Positions 48,865-56,420 of a DNA stretch of 64,000 bases are shown one piece after another. The stretch comes from Phenylobacterium sp. LH3H17. GTDB taxonomy: Bacteria; Pseudomonadota; Alphaproteobacteria; Caulobacterales; Caulobacteraceae. Within the stretch, counting starts at the first letter, position 1, and every line of letters starts with the position of its first letter. The stretch is taken from contig NZ_CP101283.1 of NCBI RefSeq assembly GCF_024298925.1, forward strand, positions 1,302,001 through 1,366,000, in the 5' to 3' direction. The notes below the pieces were generated by a model. That model did no database searches and was not told the origin of the DNA. It was given only the letters and a program-made list of their open reading frames with translations. The position numbers were made by a program, and so were the translations under genes.

Positions 48865-49629
48865 TCAGAAGTCGTCCGTCAGACTGCGGTAGGCGCGCCA
48901 ACTGGCGAGACCCAGCCACGGGAATATGACGACGAGGGCGAGGAATCCGGTCGCAGCCGAAAGCAGCAGCAGGGCCGTAATGATCACCGCCCAGAGGAGC
49001 AGTGGAAAGAAGTTCGCATTGACGGCGCGGACGCTGGTCGCCACCGCGGCGAACACATTGGAATTCGGGTTGAGAAGCATGGGGGCAGACACCACCACCA
49101 GGGAATAGGCGGCGAAGGCGAGGATACCGCCCGTCACCGTTCCGGCCAGCAGCATGGAGCGCCCATCGCTCGATCCGATGGCGAAGGCGATGAGTGAGTC
49201 GACGTCGCGGTGAATCTGATACGTCGACAGGCCGTAGACGATCTGCGCCACACGACCCCAGAAGAAGTAGATGAGCACAAGAAGCAGGCTGAGATAGGCC
49301 ACGTCCTGCCGGAAGGCCGAACGCACGAACAGGATCTGGCCAAGCCTGGGGCGTTCTCCCTGGTCCAATCTCCGGCCGGCCTCATAGGGGCCCATCGCAA
49401 GCACAGGCGCAATGATGACGAACCCGGCGGTCAGGGCCATCACCCAGAAGGCTCCGTTCGTGACATAGACGCCGTAGCAGAGCGCAAGACTGGCGATCGC
49501 AATGCAGAGGCCGTAGAAAAGTAGAGGACCCGGCGCCTTCATCAGATCCCGCCAGCCGTCGGCCAGCCAGCCGAAGGGCTCCGTGAGGGCGACCGTCCGG
49601 ATGGCCGGAAGGCCTAGGGTCGCGTCCAT
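48865..49629 (-). CDS. DUF2189 integral membrane protein
   Basis: A 254-residue polytopic protein with about six hydrophobic helices (about 36-58, 60-82, 113-133, 160-185, 205-225 and 226-245). MKAPGPLLFYGLCIAIASLA and APVLAMGPYEAGRRLDQGER match the DUF2189 pattern. Function unknown. It lies alone between an ArsR gene and the RcnB-like gene. Confidence 0.82.
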   Translation of the reverse strand: MDATLGLPAIRTVALTEPFGWLADGWRDLMKAPGPLLFYGLCIAIASLALCYGVYVTNGAFWVMALTAGFVIIAPVLAMGPYEAGRRLDQGERPRLGQILFVRSAFRQDVAYLSLLLVLIYFFWGRVAQIVYGLSTYQIHRDVDSLIAFAIGSSDGRSMLLAGTVTGGILAFAAYSLVVVSAPMLLNPNSNVFAAVATSVRAVNANFFPLLLWAVIITALLLLSAATGFLALVVIFPWLGLASWRAYRSLTDDF

Positions 49630-49878
49630 AAGCCCTCCCCGATAACGCGCCGATTACTGGGGAATGTTGTCGCCGATCCGCACGGCTGGCAAGGTCGAGG
49701 TTGGTAGCGGACGCTCCTGAGCGCGATCCAGCATCCGAAGGATGCGGGGCGACGAAGTGGCGGGCCTTGGGTCGTGTTCCCCGATATCCCGCCCCCGTGC
49801 CCGGACGGCGGCAAGTCGGACAACAAGCGCGGCGAAGAAGGGGCCTCCCAAGGCTCACCCCTCCTCGCCGGGCCCGTG

Positions 49879-50316
49879 TTAGCGCAACAGGCCCTGGAGG
49901 ACGCTGGCGATCACCCCCGTGTTGGTCTGGCGTAGATAGACGTCGTCGCCCACCCGTACATACTCTGTCCCGACCGGAGCGATGGGAAGGGTTTGGGCGC
50001 GCGTGGCGGAGAGGGTCTGGTACCCCGGATAGCTGGCCGGAAGCACCCCGCCGACGCGGAGCCCGCCGTTCTGCGCGACCCACTTCTTCGCCTGGCCGGG
50101 CGGCATGCCGTGCGGGTGCGTCCGCCCGGCCCGATTGGTCACCACCCCGTTGGCCGTGCTCCAGCCTTTGGACTTGCCGGTCGTTTGGGCCGCGTGCGGG
50201 CCCTCGATGGCGTGGGCGTGGTGATGCCCCTTGCCATGACCTTCGCCGGGCTTCGCCATGGCCGCCGGCGCTGAACAGATGACGGCGATAGCGGTCGCGA
50301 TGGAAATTAGCTTCAT
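49879..50316 (-). CDS. RcnB-like periplasmic protein, His-rich
   Basis: A 145-residue exported protein: signal peptide MKLISIATAIAVICSAPAAM, a His-rich segment GEGHGKGHHHAHAIEGPHA (about 24-42), a Pro/Gly linker (HPHGMPPGQAKKW) and a C-terminal YVRVGDDVYLRQTNTGVIAS that resembles the RcnB/DUF1236 type end. RcnB relatives help nickel/cobalt homeostasis in the periplasm; a metal role is inferred from the His-rich stretch. AGGAGCG precedes the ATG. Confidence 0.7.
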   Translation of the reverse strand: MKLISIATAIAVICSAPAAMAKPGEGHGKGHHHAHAIEGPHAAQTTGKSKGWSTANGVVTNRAGRTHPHGMPPGQAKKWVAQNGGLRVGGVLPASYPGYQTLSATRAQTLPIAPVGTEYVRVGDDVYLRQTNTGVIASVLQGLLR

Positions 50317-50517
50317 GGTCGCGCTCCTGAATCCCTATGAGATTTGGTTGTCACTCATAACGTAGAAGATGCGCATGAACTCAGGATGAATACTTTGACG
50401 ATGTGTATTGATACATAGTTTACTAGAGTTATCTAAGTTAATTCATCAATCATTATTGAATCGAGATGCTGGCGGCCGCATGCGGCCGGTCGCCGGCGCG
50501 ATTGAAGGGGCCGCGAC

Positions 50518-50570
50518 CCTATTTCCCGATTGGGCGATCCGCAGGCCTAGGCCGCGAAACAGCCGTCGTG
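50518..50570. repeat. Degenerate family B palindrome
   Basis: CCTATTTCCCGATTGGGCGA and following bases match the middle of the copy at 53273 (CCTATTGCCCGATTGGGCGA), but the outer GGGACA arms and the right arm (here GCGAAACAGCC) are eroded. Confidence 0.6.
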
Positions 50571-50628
50571 CCCGCCGCGACCATCTGCGCCCCGGCTGAG
50601 TGACGGGCACTTCCCGGCAGGCGTGGAT

Positions 50629-50643
50629 GTTCTCCGAATGTTC
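50629..50643. promoter_or_regulatory. SOS box in the duplicated fragment
   Basis: GTTC-TCCGAAT-GTTC matches the LexA consensus GTTC-N7-GTTC. It occupies the same place relative to the decayed copy as the box at 55474 does to the intact terminase-like gene. Confidence 0.7.
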
Positions 50644-50707
50644 TAGGCGTTTCCGCGCAATTGTGGGAGGATTTGGGTCGTCTGGCGGACTTGGCTCCGG
50701 GCCTGAA

Positions 50708-50786
50708 GTTGCTCGCCCTCTGGGGGAGCATCTGACTCTCGTGCCGCTCCGGCCATGCCGCCGGGAGCTCCCCCAGGCGGGGAGCC
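50708..50786. repeat. Intergenic repeat family A, degenerate copy
   Basis: Shortened element with GCTCGCCCTCTGGGGGAGC, GACTC (GANTC) at 50734-50738 and CCGGCCATGCCGCCGGGAGC. It is the counterpart of the intact copy at 55553, as part of the larger duplicated segment. Confidence 0.7.
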
Positions 50787-50885
50787 GCTGATGGCAGTCT
50801 GCCGGGAGCCGGACATGCCGAGCCGCGCGGGGGTGAAGGGCTGAGCCAAGGTCAGGCCTGCGCTCCGGGAGCGGCTGGCGCCAGG
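50782..50885 (+). pseudogene. Decayed duplicate of the terminase-like gene
   Basis: The sequence reads GEPLMAVCREPDMPSRAGVK then G and TGA, closely matching GEPLMAVSREPDMPSRAGVK of the gene at 55726. The Trp codon that follows is TGA here (TGG in the intact gene). The first 30-odd codons are missing, apparently deleted between two GGGGAG microrepeats. The last bases overlap, in antisense, the 3' end of the PEP-CTERM gene at 50852. Confidence 0.8.
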
Positions 50886-51553
50886 CGGTCGCGGCGGCGC
50901 AGCATCGCGCCCATCGCACCGAAGCCCACGATCATCAGCGCCCAAGCGCCAGGCTCGGGCACCGTCGAGGTCATCCCGCCCACATCGGGCGCGAAGTCGG
51001 CGATCTCGGCGTTCGTCCCGTCCATCAGGGGGCTTACGCGCGCCCGCGACCAGAGGGTGAAGGTGTAGTCCTGGGGCGCGAGGCCGCTCGTTGGAAACAG
51101 GCTGGCCTGGAACGAGGCGCTGATAGTCGATCCGTCGACAGAGACCAGGCCCGGCAGAGGGGTGATGGAGGGCGGTCCCGCGAGCGGGAAGGTCACCGCG
51201 CGGCCGAGGCCGTCCGGAAACAACACCGCCACGGCGTCGAACGGCGCCGTTCCGCCGACGCTGGGCGTGCCGAAGGTCAGACGGGGGAGGCCCGCGCCTC
51301 GATTGATACCCCACACGTAGAGCGCGCCGGGAGTCGACCCCACGGCCCCATTGACCGTGGAGCTCAGGTGGAAGTGGCTTCCGTCGAATCGAACGCTGGC
51401 GCTCAGAATGTCGAGGTCGCCGTTCTGCGGTCCGGTGTAGCTGGCGAGGAAGTCGCCGGGCGCGTCGGCCAGGGGCGACGCGAGCGAAGGCCCCGCCAGC
51501 GCCAACAGCGCCGCGCAGCCGATGAAACAAGCCTTGAGCATCCAAGCCTCCAT
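50852..51553 (-). CDS. PEPxxWA-CTERM sorting-domain exported protein (3)
   Basis: A 233-residue exported protein: signal peptide MEAWMLKACFIGCAALLALA, likely cleavage after SLA, a beta-rich body (DILSASVRFDGSHFHLSSTV, GALYVWGINRGAG, FDAVAVLFPDG) and the tail VPEPGAWALMIVGFGAMGAM followed by LRRR. A second ATG (MLKAC) at 51541 is equally possible. The final residues RLAPAAPGAQA and stop are encoded by sequence homologous, in antisense, to the terminase-like gene fragment, so the 3' end seems recently altered. Confidence 0.85.
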   Translation of the reverse strand: MEAWMLKACFIGCAALLALAGPSLASPLADAPGDFLASYTGPQNGDLDILSASVRFDGSHFHLSSTVNGAVGSTPGALYVWGINRGAGLPRLTFGTPSVGGTAPFDAVAVLFPDGLGRAVTFPLAGPPSITPLPGLVSVDGSTISASFQASLFPTSGLAPQDYTFTLWSRARVSPLMDGTNAEIADFAPDVGGMTSTVPEPGAWALMIVGFGAMGAMLRRRDRLAPAAPGAQA

Positions 51554-51673
51554 GCGTTGTCGGCGGCGCCGCGGCCGCCCGGAGGCGAGACCTTGTCGGC
51601 GGATGAGGGTTCAAGCCATGATGAAGACCTGAGGATTTGCCGAGGAACGACGGCTCCGGGGGGAGGTGGCTTT

Positions 51674-53200
51674 GTGAACGGGGCAAGCGATCTCCTGACC
51701 ACGGCCGAGCTCGTCCGACGTGACGATTTCACCCTGGGCGCCGTCCAGGTCAGTCCGTCGACCCGCAAGCTCTCGGGCCCGGGCGGCGAAGGCTCGCTCG
51801 AGCCCCGGGCCATGCAGGTCCTCGTCGTCCTGGCGGACGCCGCCGGCCGCGTGGTCACGCGCGAGGAGCTCTTCCGACGTTGCTGGGGCGCCGCGGTCGT
51901 CGGCGACGACAGCCTGAACCGCGCCGTGGCTGATGTCCGCCGGCTCGCCCGCACGGTGGGCGACGCGGGCTTCCGCATCCAGACCGTGCCTCGCGCGGGC
52001 TATCGCCTGCTCATTGAGGCCGCTTTCCCGCCGGAATCTGTGCGGCCAATCGCCCGCCGCGCCATGTTCGCCCTGGCCGGTCTGGGCGTGGCGGGCGCCT
52101 TCGGCGCAGGACTGTGGCGGGTGCGGCGCGACCGCGCTCGGGCCCAGGCCGGGGCGCTCATCGGGGAGAGCGAGCAGGAGATGCGCGCCGGCTCCCCGGA
52201 GGGCCACGGCCGCGCCGTTCGTGCGCTGGACCGCGCCGCAGACCTGGCGTCCGACGATCCGCTCGCCTGGGGCCGGCTGGCGCTGGCGCGCTACGCGCTC
52301 TCGGAAGAAAGCCCGCCGGAACAGGCCACCGCCCTCGTGGCGGGCGTCCAGGACGCCGCGCGCCGCGCCTTGACCCTTTCGTCGCGCCAGCCGGATGCGC
52401 TCTCGGCCCTGGCGATCCTGCCGCCGTACTTCGGCGACTGGGCCGCCGCCGAGCAGCGCATGCACAGGGTGCTCGGCGTCGCGCCCGACCACCTGACCAC
52501 CCGCGACGCGCGGGCGTTCCTGCTCACGTCTGTCGGGCGCGTCCGGGAGAACCTCGCCGAACGCCTCGCGATGGCGAAGGAAGATTCGCTCAGCGCCAAT
52601 CTGCTCTATCGTCTCATCTATGCTCACTGGATCGCAGGCGAGGTGGATGCGGCCGACCGGGTGGCCGACAAGGCGCTGCAGCTCTGGCCACGCCACCCGG
52701 GCGCGTGGTTCGCCAGGCTCTGGACGCTCGCCTTCACCGGACGGGCCGACCGCGCGCTTGCCCACCTCGCCGACGCCAGCCTGCGTCCTGACCTGCCGGA
52801 CTTCATCATCGACAGCCTCGGGACCGCGCTCCGCGCCTTGGACTCCGGACGCCGGGCTGATATTCGGGCCGCCGCGGCGCAACTGATGGCCCAGGTCTCC
52901 CTCGGACCTCCGCTCTCGGTCAACGCCATCCTTCTGCTCGGAGGGTTGGGCGAGGTCGACCGGGCATTCAAGGTCGCCACAGCCTACTTCCTGGAAGAAG
53001 GGCCGCTCATGGCCAGCGTGCGTTGGCGGCCAGGTCAGTTCTCGGTAAGCGACCAGCGCCGCCGCAAGACCCACATGCTGTTCGTCCCCGCGACGTCGGG
53101 CCTGCGCGCGGACTCCCGCTTCGAGAACCTCACGGAACGCATAGGTCTGGCGGCCTATTGGCGGGGCAGGGGCATTGCGCCCGACTATCGCAACGGCTGA
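51674..53200 (+). CDS. CadC/ToxR-like transmembrane regulator with TPR-like C-terminus
   Basis: A 508-residue regulator. N-terminal OmpR-type winged helix (about 18-115: FTLGAVQVSPSTRKLSGPGG, VTREELFRRCWGAAVVGDDS, AVADVRRLARTVGD, RIQTVPRAGYRLL), one transmembrane helix (about 131-150: AMFALAGLGVAGAFGAGLW), then a helical TPR-like domain. With no receiver domain it belongs to the one-component CadC type. GTG 51674 follows GGGAGGTGG, which decides the start; the open frame from 51368 overlaps the PEP-CTERM gene's 5' end. Divergent from PEP-CTERM gene 3, which it may control. Confidence 0.85.
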   Translation: MNGASDLLTTAELVRRDDFTLGAVQVSPSTRKLSGPGGEGSLEPRAMQVLVVLADAAGRVVTREELFRRCWGAAVVGDDSLNRAVADVRRLARTVGDAGFRIQTVPRAGYRLLIEAAFPPESVRPIARRAMFALAGLGVAGAFGAGLWRVRRDRARAQAGALIGESEQEMRAGSPEGHGRAVRALDRAADLASDDPLAWGRLALARYALSEESPPEQATALVAGVQDAARRALTLSSRQPDALSALAILPPYFGDWAAAEQRMHRVLGVAPDHLTTRDARAFLLTSVGRVRENLAERLAMAKEDSLSANLLYRLIYAHWIAGEVDAADRVADKALQLWPRHPGAWFARLWTLAFTGRADRALAHLADASLRPDLPDFIIDSLGTALRALDSGRRADIRAAAAQLMAQVSLGPPLSVNAILLLGGLGEVDRAFKVATAYFLEEGPLMASVRWRPGQFSVSDQRRRKTHMLFVPATSGLRADSRFENLTERIGLAAYWRGRGIAPDYRNG

Positions 53201-53272
53201 GGGCCGCGAGCCCTGCGACACTGGCGCCCTGCGACCGGGTTCTTGACTGCGACCCAGGGGGGTGGGGGAATA

Positions 53273-53342
53273 GGGAACACGACACCTATTGCCCGATTGG
53301 GCGATCGGCAGGCTTACGCCGGGAAATAGGCATCATGTCCCC
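53273..53342. repeat. Long palindromic repeat family B, copy 2
   Basis: Left arm GGGAACACGACACCTATTGC and right arm GAAATAGGCATCATGTCCCC enclose a 26-base middle containing CCGATTGGGCGATCGG. It fills the gap before the methyltransferase gene. Confidence 0.85.
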
Positions 53343-53462
53343 GGGGCGGGCCCTCACGCGGTTGGGCCACCCGTCGGTCGCCGTCTACGATGGGTCGATG
53401 ACGGAATGGGCCGCCGATCCCGCGGCGCCGATGGCGCCTGTAGCGTTTAACGGAGACCTTTC

Positions 53463-54251
53463 TTGAGCCAGTTGACCTTCGATGCGGCTTCGGCCAAGGC
53501 CGTCGAGGCGATCTACATGACGCCGGACGTGGTCGCGCAGCGCGCCCGCGTCATCGATCTGCTGGCGCCGACGCCCGGCGAGCGCCTCCTGGACGTGGGC
53601 GTCGGACCGGGCCTGCTGGCGCTGGACCTGGCGCGGCTCGTGGGGGAGTCCGGTCGGATGGTGGGCCTGGACCTGGCCCCGGCCATGGTCGCCGCGGCCG
53701 CCGACCGGCTGGCAGGTGTCAGCCACGCGGAGGTCAGGATCGGGGACGCCGCAGACCTGGACCTGCCCGATGGGGCCTTCGACGCGGCGGTGTCGACGCA
53801 GGTCTATGAATATGTCGACGACATACCGCGCGCCCTGGCCGAGCTCCACCGCGTGCTTCGGCCCGGGGGCCGCGCCGTCATCCTGGACACGGACTGGCGA
53901 AGCCTTGTCTGGCATTCTTCAGACACGGCCCGGATGGACCGGATGCTGGCGTGCTGGGATGACCACCTCGCCGATCCCCACCTGCCCGCGAAGCTAGGGC
54001 CATTGCTACGGGGCGCCGGCTTCGAGGTGCGTCGGACGGAGATCGTGCCGATGTTCTCACCCCGTTGGCAGCCCTTCAGCTATGCGGGCGGGATGGTGAA
54101 ATCGATCCGGAACTTCGTGAGGACCAACGGCGAGAAGCACGGCCTGGAGCCTGCCGAACAGGCGGCGTGGTGGTCCGACCAGGAATCCCTGATGGCCGCC
54201 GACGCCTTCTTCTTCAGCGTCAACCGATACGCCTTCCTGGCGACGCGCTGA
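53463..54251 (+). CDS. Class I SAM-dependent methyltransferase
   Basis: A 262-residue methyltransferase. SAM motif I ERLLDVGVGPGLLALDLARL (about 40-59), motif II-like GLDLAPAMVAAAADRL, LDLPDGAFDAAVSTQVYEYV, and HRVLRPGGRAVILDTDW, the UbiE/methyltransferase-11 pattern. The start is a TTG at 53463, with GGAG seven bases upstream; no ATG precedes SAM motif I except one at about residue 19. Substrate unknown. Flanked on the left by a family B repeat. Confidence 0.85.
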   Translation: MSQLTFDAASAKAVEAIYMTPDVVAQRARVIDLLAPTPGERLLDVGVGPGLLALDLARLVGESGRMVGLDLAPAMVAAAADRLAGVSHAEVRIGDAADLDLPDGAFDAAVSTQVYEYVDDIPRALAELHRVLRPGGRAVILDTDWRSLVWHSSDTARMDRMLACWDDHLADPHLPAKLGPLLRGAGFEVRRTEIVPMFSPRWQPFSYAGGMVKSIRNFVRTNGEKHGLEPAEQAAWWSDQESLMAADAFFFSVNRYAFLATR

Positions 54252-54260
54252 GGTTCGAAC

Positions 54261-55019
54261 CTAGCGTTTGGCCCCGATCCTTACGGCCTGTTCCCAGACG
54301 CCGGCGTTTGGGGTTTTTGCGTCTGTCGCCACGATGCGCAGCGTGTAGCGCCCCGCCGGCACGTCCACAAATGCGCCGGTGAACTGGCTGGGCCGCCCCG
54401 CATAGGTGAGCGACTTCTGCGCCGCCACCCGGCCCGCGCGCAGGAGCGAGGCCTGGATCGAATAGGTGTTGGCGTCCCACAGGCCGCCGGGGTCGATCGG
54501 GCAGCCGCACATCAGGCTCACCTTGGCGTCGACCTGGAGCGCGCCCGGACCTGTCGATGTCGCCTTCGGTTCGATGACCAGACCCGGGAAGGTCAGGACC
54601 CACCCGTCGCCCGTCACGTCCCGGCCGGGTATGACCCAGAGCGTGGAAGAGACGAGGATGCTGGACGCCGGCTTGCCCACCGGGCCCTCGGCGTCGGCTC
54701 GCACCAGGGTGGGCTCGGTGAGGTCGAGGACCGCGTCGAAGCCCGCCGCTCCGGCGTCGGAGACCTGGCTGCCGCGGACGCGTGGCGTCTTCATGAGCTT
54801 TGCCGTGTCGCCCGTGCCGCCTTTGGTCAGGCCCGTAGCCAGTCGCCGGCCGGTCCTGGCGTCGGTCAGCGTGATCCTGACTCCGCCCATGGCGTCGCCG
54901 ATGAACTTGGCGTCGAGGGACTGGGCGCGGACCATCACACGGGTCGGCTCGGCGTGGGCGGCGGAGGTGAGGAGGCCGAGGCCGACGGCGATCGCGAGGG
55001 TTGTGATCATGACGCTCAT
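54261..55019 (-). CDS. Exported beta-rich hypothetical protein
   Basis: A 252-residue protein. The signal peptide (MSVMITTLAIAVGLGLLTSA, cleaved about HAEP) is followed by two beta-sandwich-like regions: RVMVRAQSLDAKFIGDAMGG with ITLTDARTGR, and a C-terminal PAGRYTLRIVATDAKTPNAG. A single CGC pair (SLMCGCPIDPGG) is present. The ATG at 55019 or 55010 is plausible; the frame continues into a family B repeat, so longer starts are unlikely. No family recognised. Confidence 0.68.
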   Translation of the reverse strand: MSVMITTLAIAVGLGLLTSAAHAEPTRVMVRAQSLDAKFIGDAMGGVRITLTDARTGRRLATGLTKGGTGDTAKLMKTPRVRGSQVSDAGAAGFDAVLDLTEPTLVRADAEGPVGKPASSILVSSTLWVIPGRDVTGDGWVLTFPGLVIEPKATSTGPGALQVDAKVSLMCGCPIDPGGLWDANTYSIQASLLRAGRVAAQKSLTYAGRPSQFTGAFVDVPAGRYTLRIVATDAKTPNAGVWEQAVRIGAKR

Positions 55020-55035
55020 CAGACGGGGAAATGGG

Positions 55036-55105
55036 GGGACACGATACCTATTTCCCGGCCGTGCTGGTCGCCAAGTTCGCGCTGGGGAAATAGGTATCAT
55101 GTCCC
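55036..55105. repeat. Long palindromic repeat family B, copy 3
   Basis: Arms GGGACACGATACCTATTTCC and GGAAATAGGTATCATGTCCC are inverted repeats that pair almost perfectly (one mismatch, C/A) around a 28-base middle. It is the best copy. Copies 2 and 3 bracket the methyltransferase and the exported-protein gene. Confidence 0.9.
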
Positions 55106-55161
55106 TGTGCAGCGGGCGTGAGCTGGGGCGTTCGCGATTTGACCGCCGTCCGGAGAAGTAG

Positions 55162-55452
55162 ATGAAGGCCTATCTGGTGCTCGACTTCTCGGTCCGCGAC
55201 CTTGCGGGCTTCCTGCCCTATGTGGAGGCGATCCCGGCGTTCATCGAAAAGCACGGGGGACGCTACATCGTCCGGGGAACGCAGCCGACCGTGATGGAAG
55301 GCGACTGGGCGCCGGAACGGATGGTCATTCTCGAGTTTCCATCGCGGGCCGACGCCGCGGCGTTCCTGGAGGATCCCGAGGCCCAGGCGTTGTACGCCGT
55401 GCGCCATGGGACGACGCTCAGCAAGCTGGTGCTGGTCGACGGGTGCGACTGA
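55162..55452 (+). CDS. DUF1330 family protein
   Basis: A 96-residue dimeric alpha/beta-barrel (ferredoxin-like) protein: MKAYLVLDFSVRDLAGFLPY, KHGGRYIVRGTQPTVMEGDW, ERMVILEFPSRADAAAFLED and PEAQALYAVRHGTT are the DUF1330 pattern. Function unknown. Confidence 0.92.
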   Translation: MKAYLVLDFSVRDLAGFLPYVEAIPAFIEKHGGRYIVRGTQPTVMEGDWAPERMVILEFPSRADAAAFLEDPEAQALYAVRHGTTLSKLVLVDGCD

Positions 55453-55473
55453 GGTTGGTCGGCTGGGCTGTTT

Positions 55474-55488
55474 GTTCTTGAAATGTTC
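55474..55488 (+). promoter_or_regulatory. SOS box (LexA site) upstream of the terminase-like gene
   Basis: GTTC-TTGAAAT-GTTC fits the alphaproteobacterial LexA consensus. It lies 238 bp before the ATG at 55726, with the palindrome CATTTCCGCGGAAATG (55493-55508) immediately downstream and a repeat in between. Confidence 0.75.
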
Positions 55489-55492
55489 TTGC

Positions 55493-55508
55493 CATTTCCG
55501 CGGAAATG
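55493..55508. other. Perfect 16-bp palindrome CATTTCCGCGGAAATG
   Basis: Sits five bases after the SOS box, so it overlaps the expected promoter. In the decayed duplicate it reads GTTTCCGCGCAATTGT, no longer palindromic. Candidate second operator. Confidence 0.5.
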
Positions 55509-55552
55509 TGAGAGGATTTGGCTCGTCTGGCGGACTTGGCGCCGGGCCTGGA

Positions 55553-55697
55553 GATGCTCCCCCTCTCGGGGAGCTGGCCCGAAGGGCCTGAGGGGGACTC
55601 TGACCCTTGCTCAGGCCCGTCGAACTGCCGTCGAAGGACATCTTAGTCCCCCTCACCCGGCCATGCGGCCGGGAGCTCCCCCAGAGGGGGAGCATCT
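55553..55697. repeat. Intergenic repeat family A with 15-bp terminal inverted repeats
   Basis: Begins AGATGCTCCCCCTCT and ends AGAGGGGGAGCATCT, perfect 15-bp terminal inverted repeats. Inside lie GACTC (GANTC) at 55596-55600 and GTCCCCCTCACCCGGCCAT, shared with the other copies. It is MITE-like in size and ends. Confidence 0.88.
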
Positions 55698-55725
55698 GAC
55701 CACCATCGCCTGGCGAGACATTCCC

Positions 55726-56403
55726 ATGAGTGCTGACGATACGGGCCGCGCCGTGCGGCCTTGGCGGGCCTATTGCGAGGGGCTGGCCTCGGTGATCTGC
55801 GCGCGGCTGGCGGGCGGGGAGCCGCTGATGGCCGTGTCCCGGGAGCCGGACATGCCGAGCCGGGCGGGGGTGAAGGGCTGGGCCAAGGCTCGTCCCGCGT
55901 TCCGGGCGCGGCTGGCGCAGGCGATGGCGGCGGGGCGGCATGGGCCCCAGGGCGGGCGCCGCGCGGTCTATTGCCGGCACATGGCGCGGCTGATCTGCGA
56001 GCGGGTGGCGGCGGGGATGACGGTGGGCCAGGCCTGCGACCTGCCGGGCCTGCCCTGCGAGGCCACGGTCTATAACTGGGTGAAGCGCTATCCGGAATTC
56101 CGCGAGGCCTACGGCCTGGCGCGGATGGTTCAGGCGCACCGGCGCTTCGACCAGGTGTGGGAGATCGCCGAGGCGGCCACGGCGGAGACCGCCTTTCTCG
56201 CCAAGGTGCGGATCGACGCGGCGCGCTGGCAGGCCGCGCGGCTGGCGCCGACCAAGTACGGCGAGCGGCTGGAGCGGGCGAAGGGCGGCGAGGGGGAGGC
56301 GGACGGCGGGCGTCCGCAGCTCAACGTGATCATCCGGCGGTTCAGCGACGACGTGGCGATCGAGGCGGCCGAGAAGGCGGCGGCCGCGGAGGCGGCGCGC
56401 TGA
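55726..56403 (+). CDS. Orphan phage terminase small-subunit-like protein
   Basis: A 225-residue protein with two related halves: SVICARLAGGEPLMAVSREP, then DMPSRAGVKGWAKARPAFRA (about 20-60), and LICERVAAGMTVGQACDLPG, then EATVYNWVKRYPEFREAYGL (about 86-125). Each is an HTH of the terminase-small-subunit type. The C-terminus AKVRIDAARWQAARLAPTKY then GERLER is the family's usual W-x-A-x-x-L-x-P-x-x-Y-G ending. No large terminase or other phage gene is near. The chosen ATG lies beyond the repeat. Probably a domesticated, DNA-damage-controlled DNA-binding protein. Confidence 0.75.
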   Translation: MSADDTGRAVRPWRAYCEGLASVICARLAGGEPLMAVSREPDMPSRAGVKGWAKARPAFRARLAQAMAAGRHGPQGGRRAVYCRHMARLICERVAAGMTVGQACDLPGLPCEATVYNWVKRYPEFREAYGLARMVQAHRRFDQVWEIAEAATAETAFLAKVRIDAARWQAARLAPTKYGERLERAKGGEGEADGGRPQLNVIIRRFSDDVAIEAAEKAAAAEAAR

Positions 56404-56420
56404 GGTCAGGTCCGTCGCGT

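Larger units (their letters stand above)
50317..50851. other. 535-bp gap: AT-rich patch, repeats and a decayed duplication
   Basis: Contents in order: an AT-rich stretch at 50340-50460 with the inverted repeat TGTAT-TG-ATACA at 50404-50415; a degenerate family B palindrome (about 50518-50570); an SOS box (50629-50643); a degenerate family A repeat (50708-50786); and a terminase-like gene fragment. No intact gene. Confidence 0.7.

Noticed and set aside
49614-49850. Short minus-strand frames between DUF2189 and the RcnB-like gene
   Set aside because: No Shine-Dalgarno, no recognisable protein features, Pro/Arg-rich shadow-like composition.
50340-50460. AT-rich patch considered as a replication or attachment site
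   Set aside because: No DnaA-box cluster, no tRNA and no integrase nearby; only one short inverted repeat.
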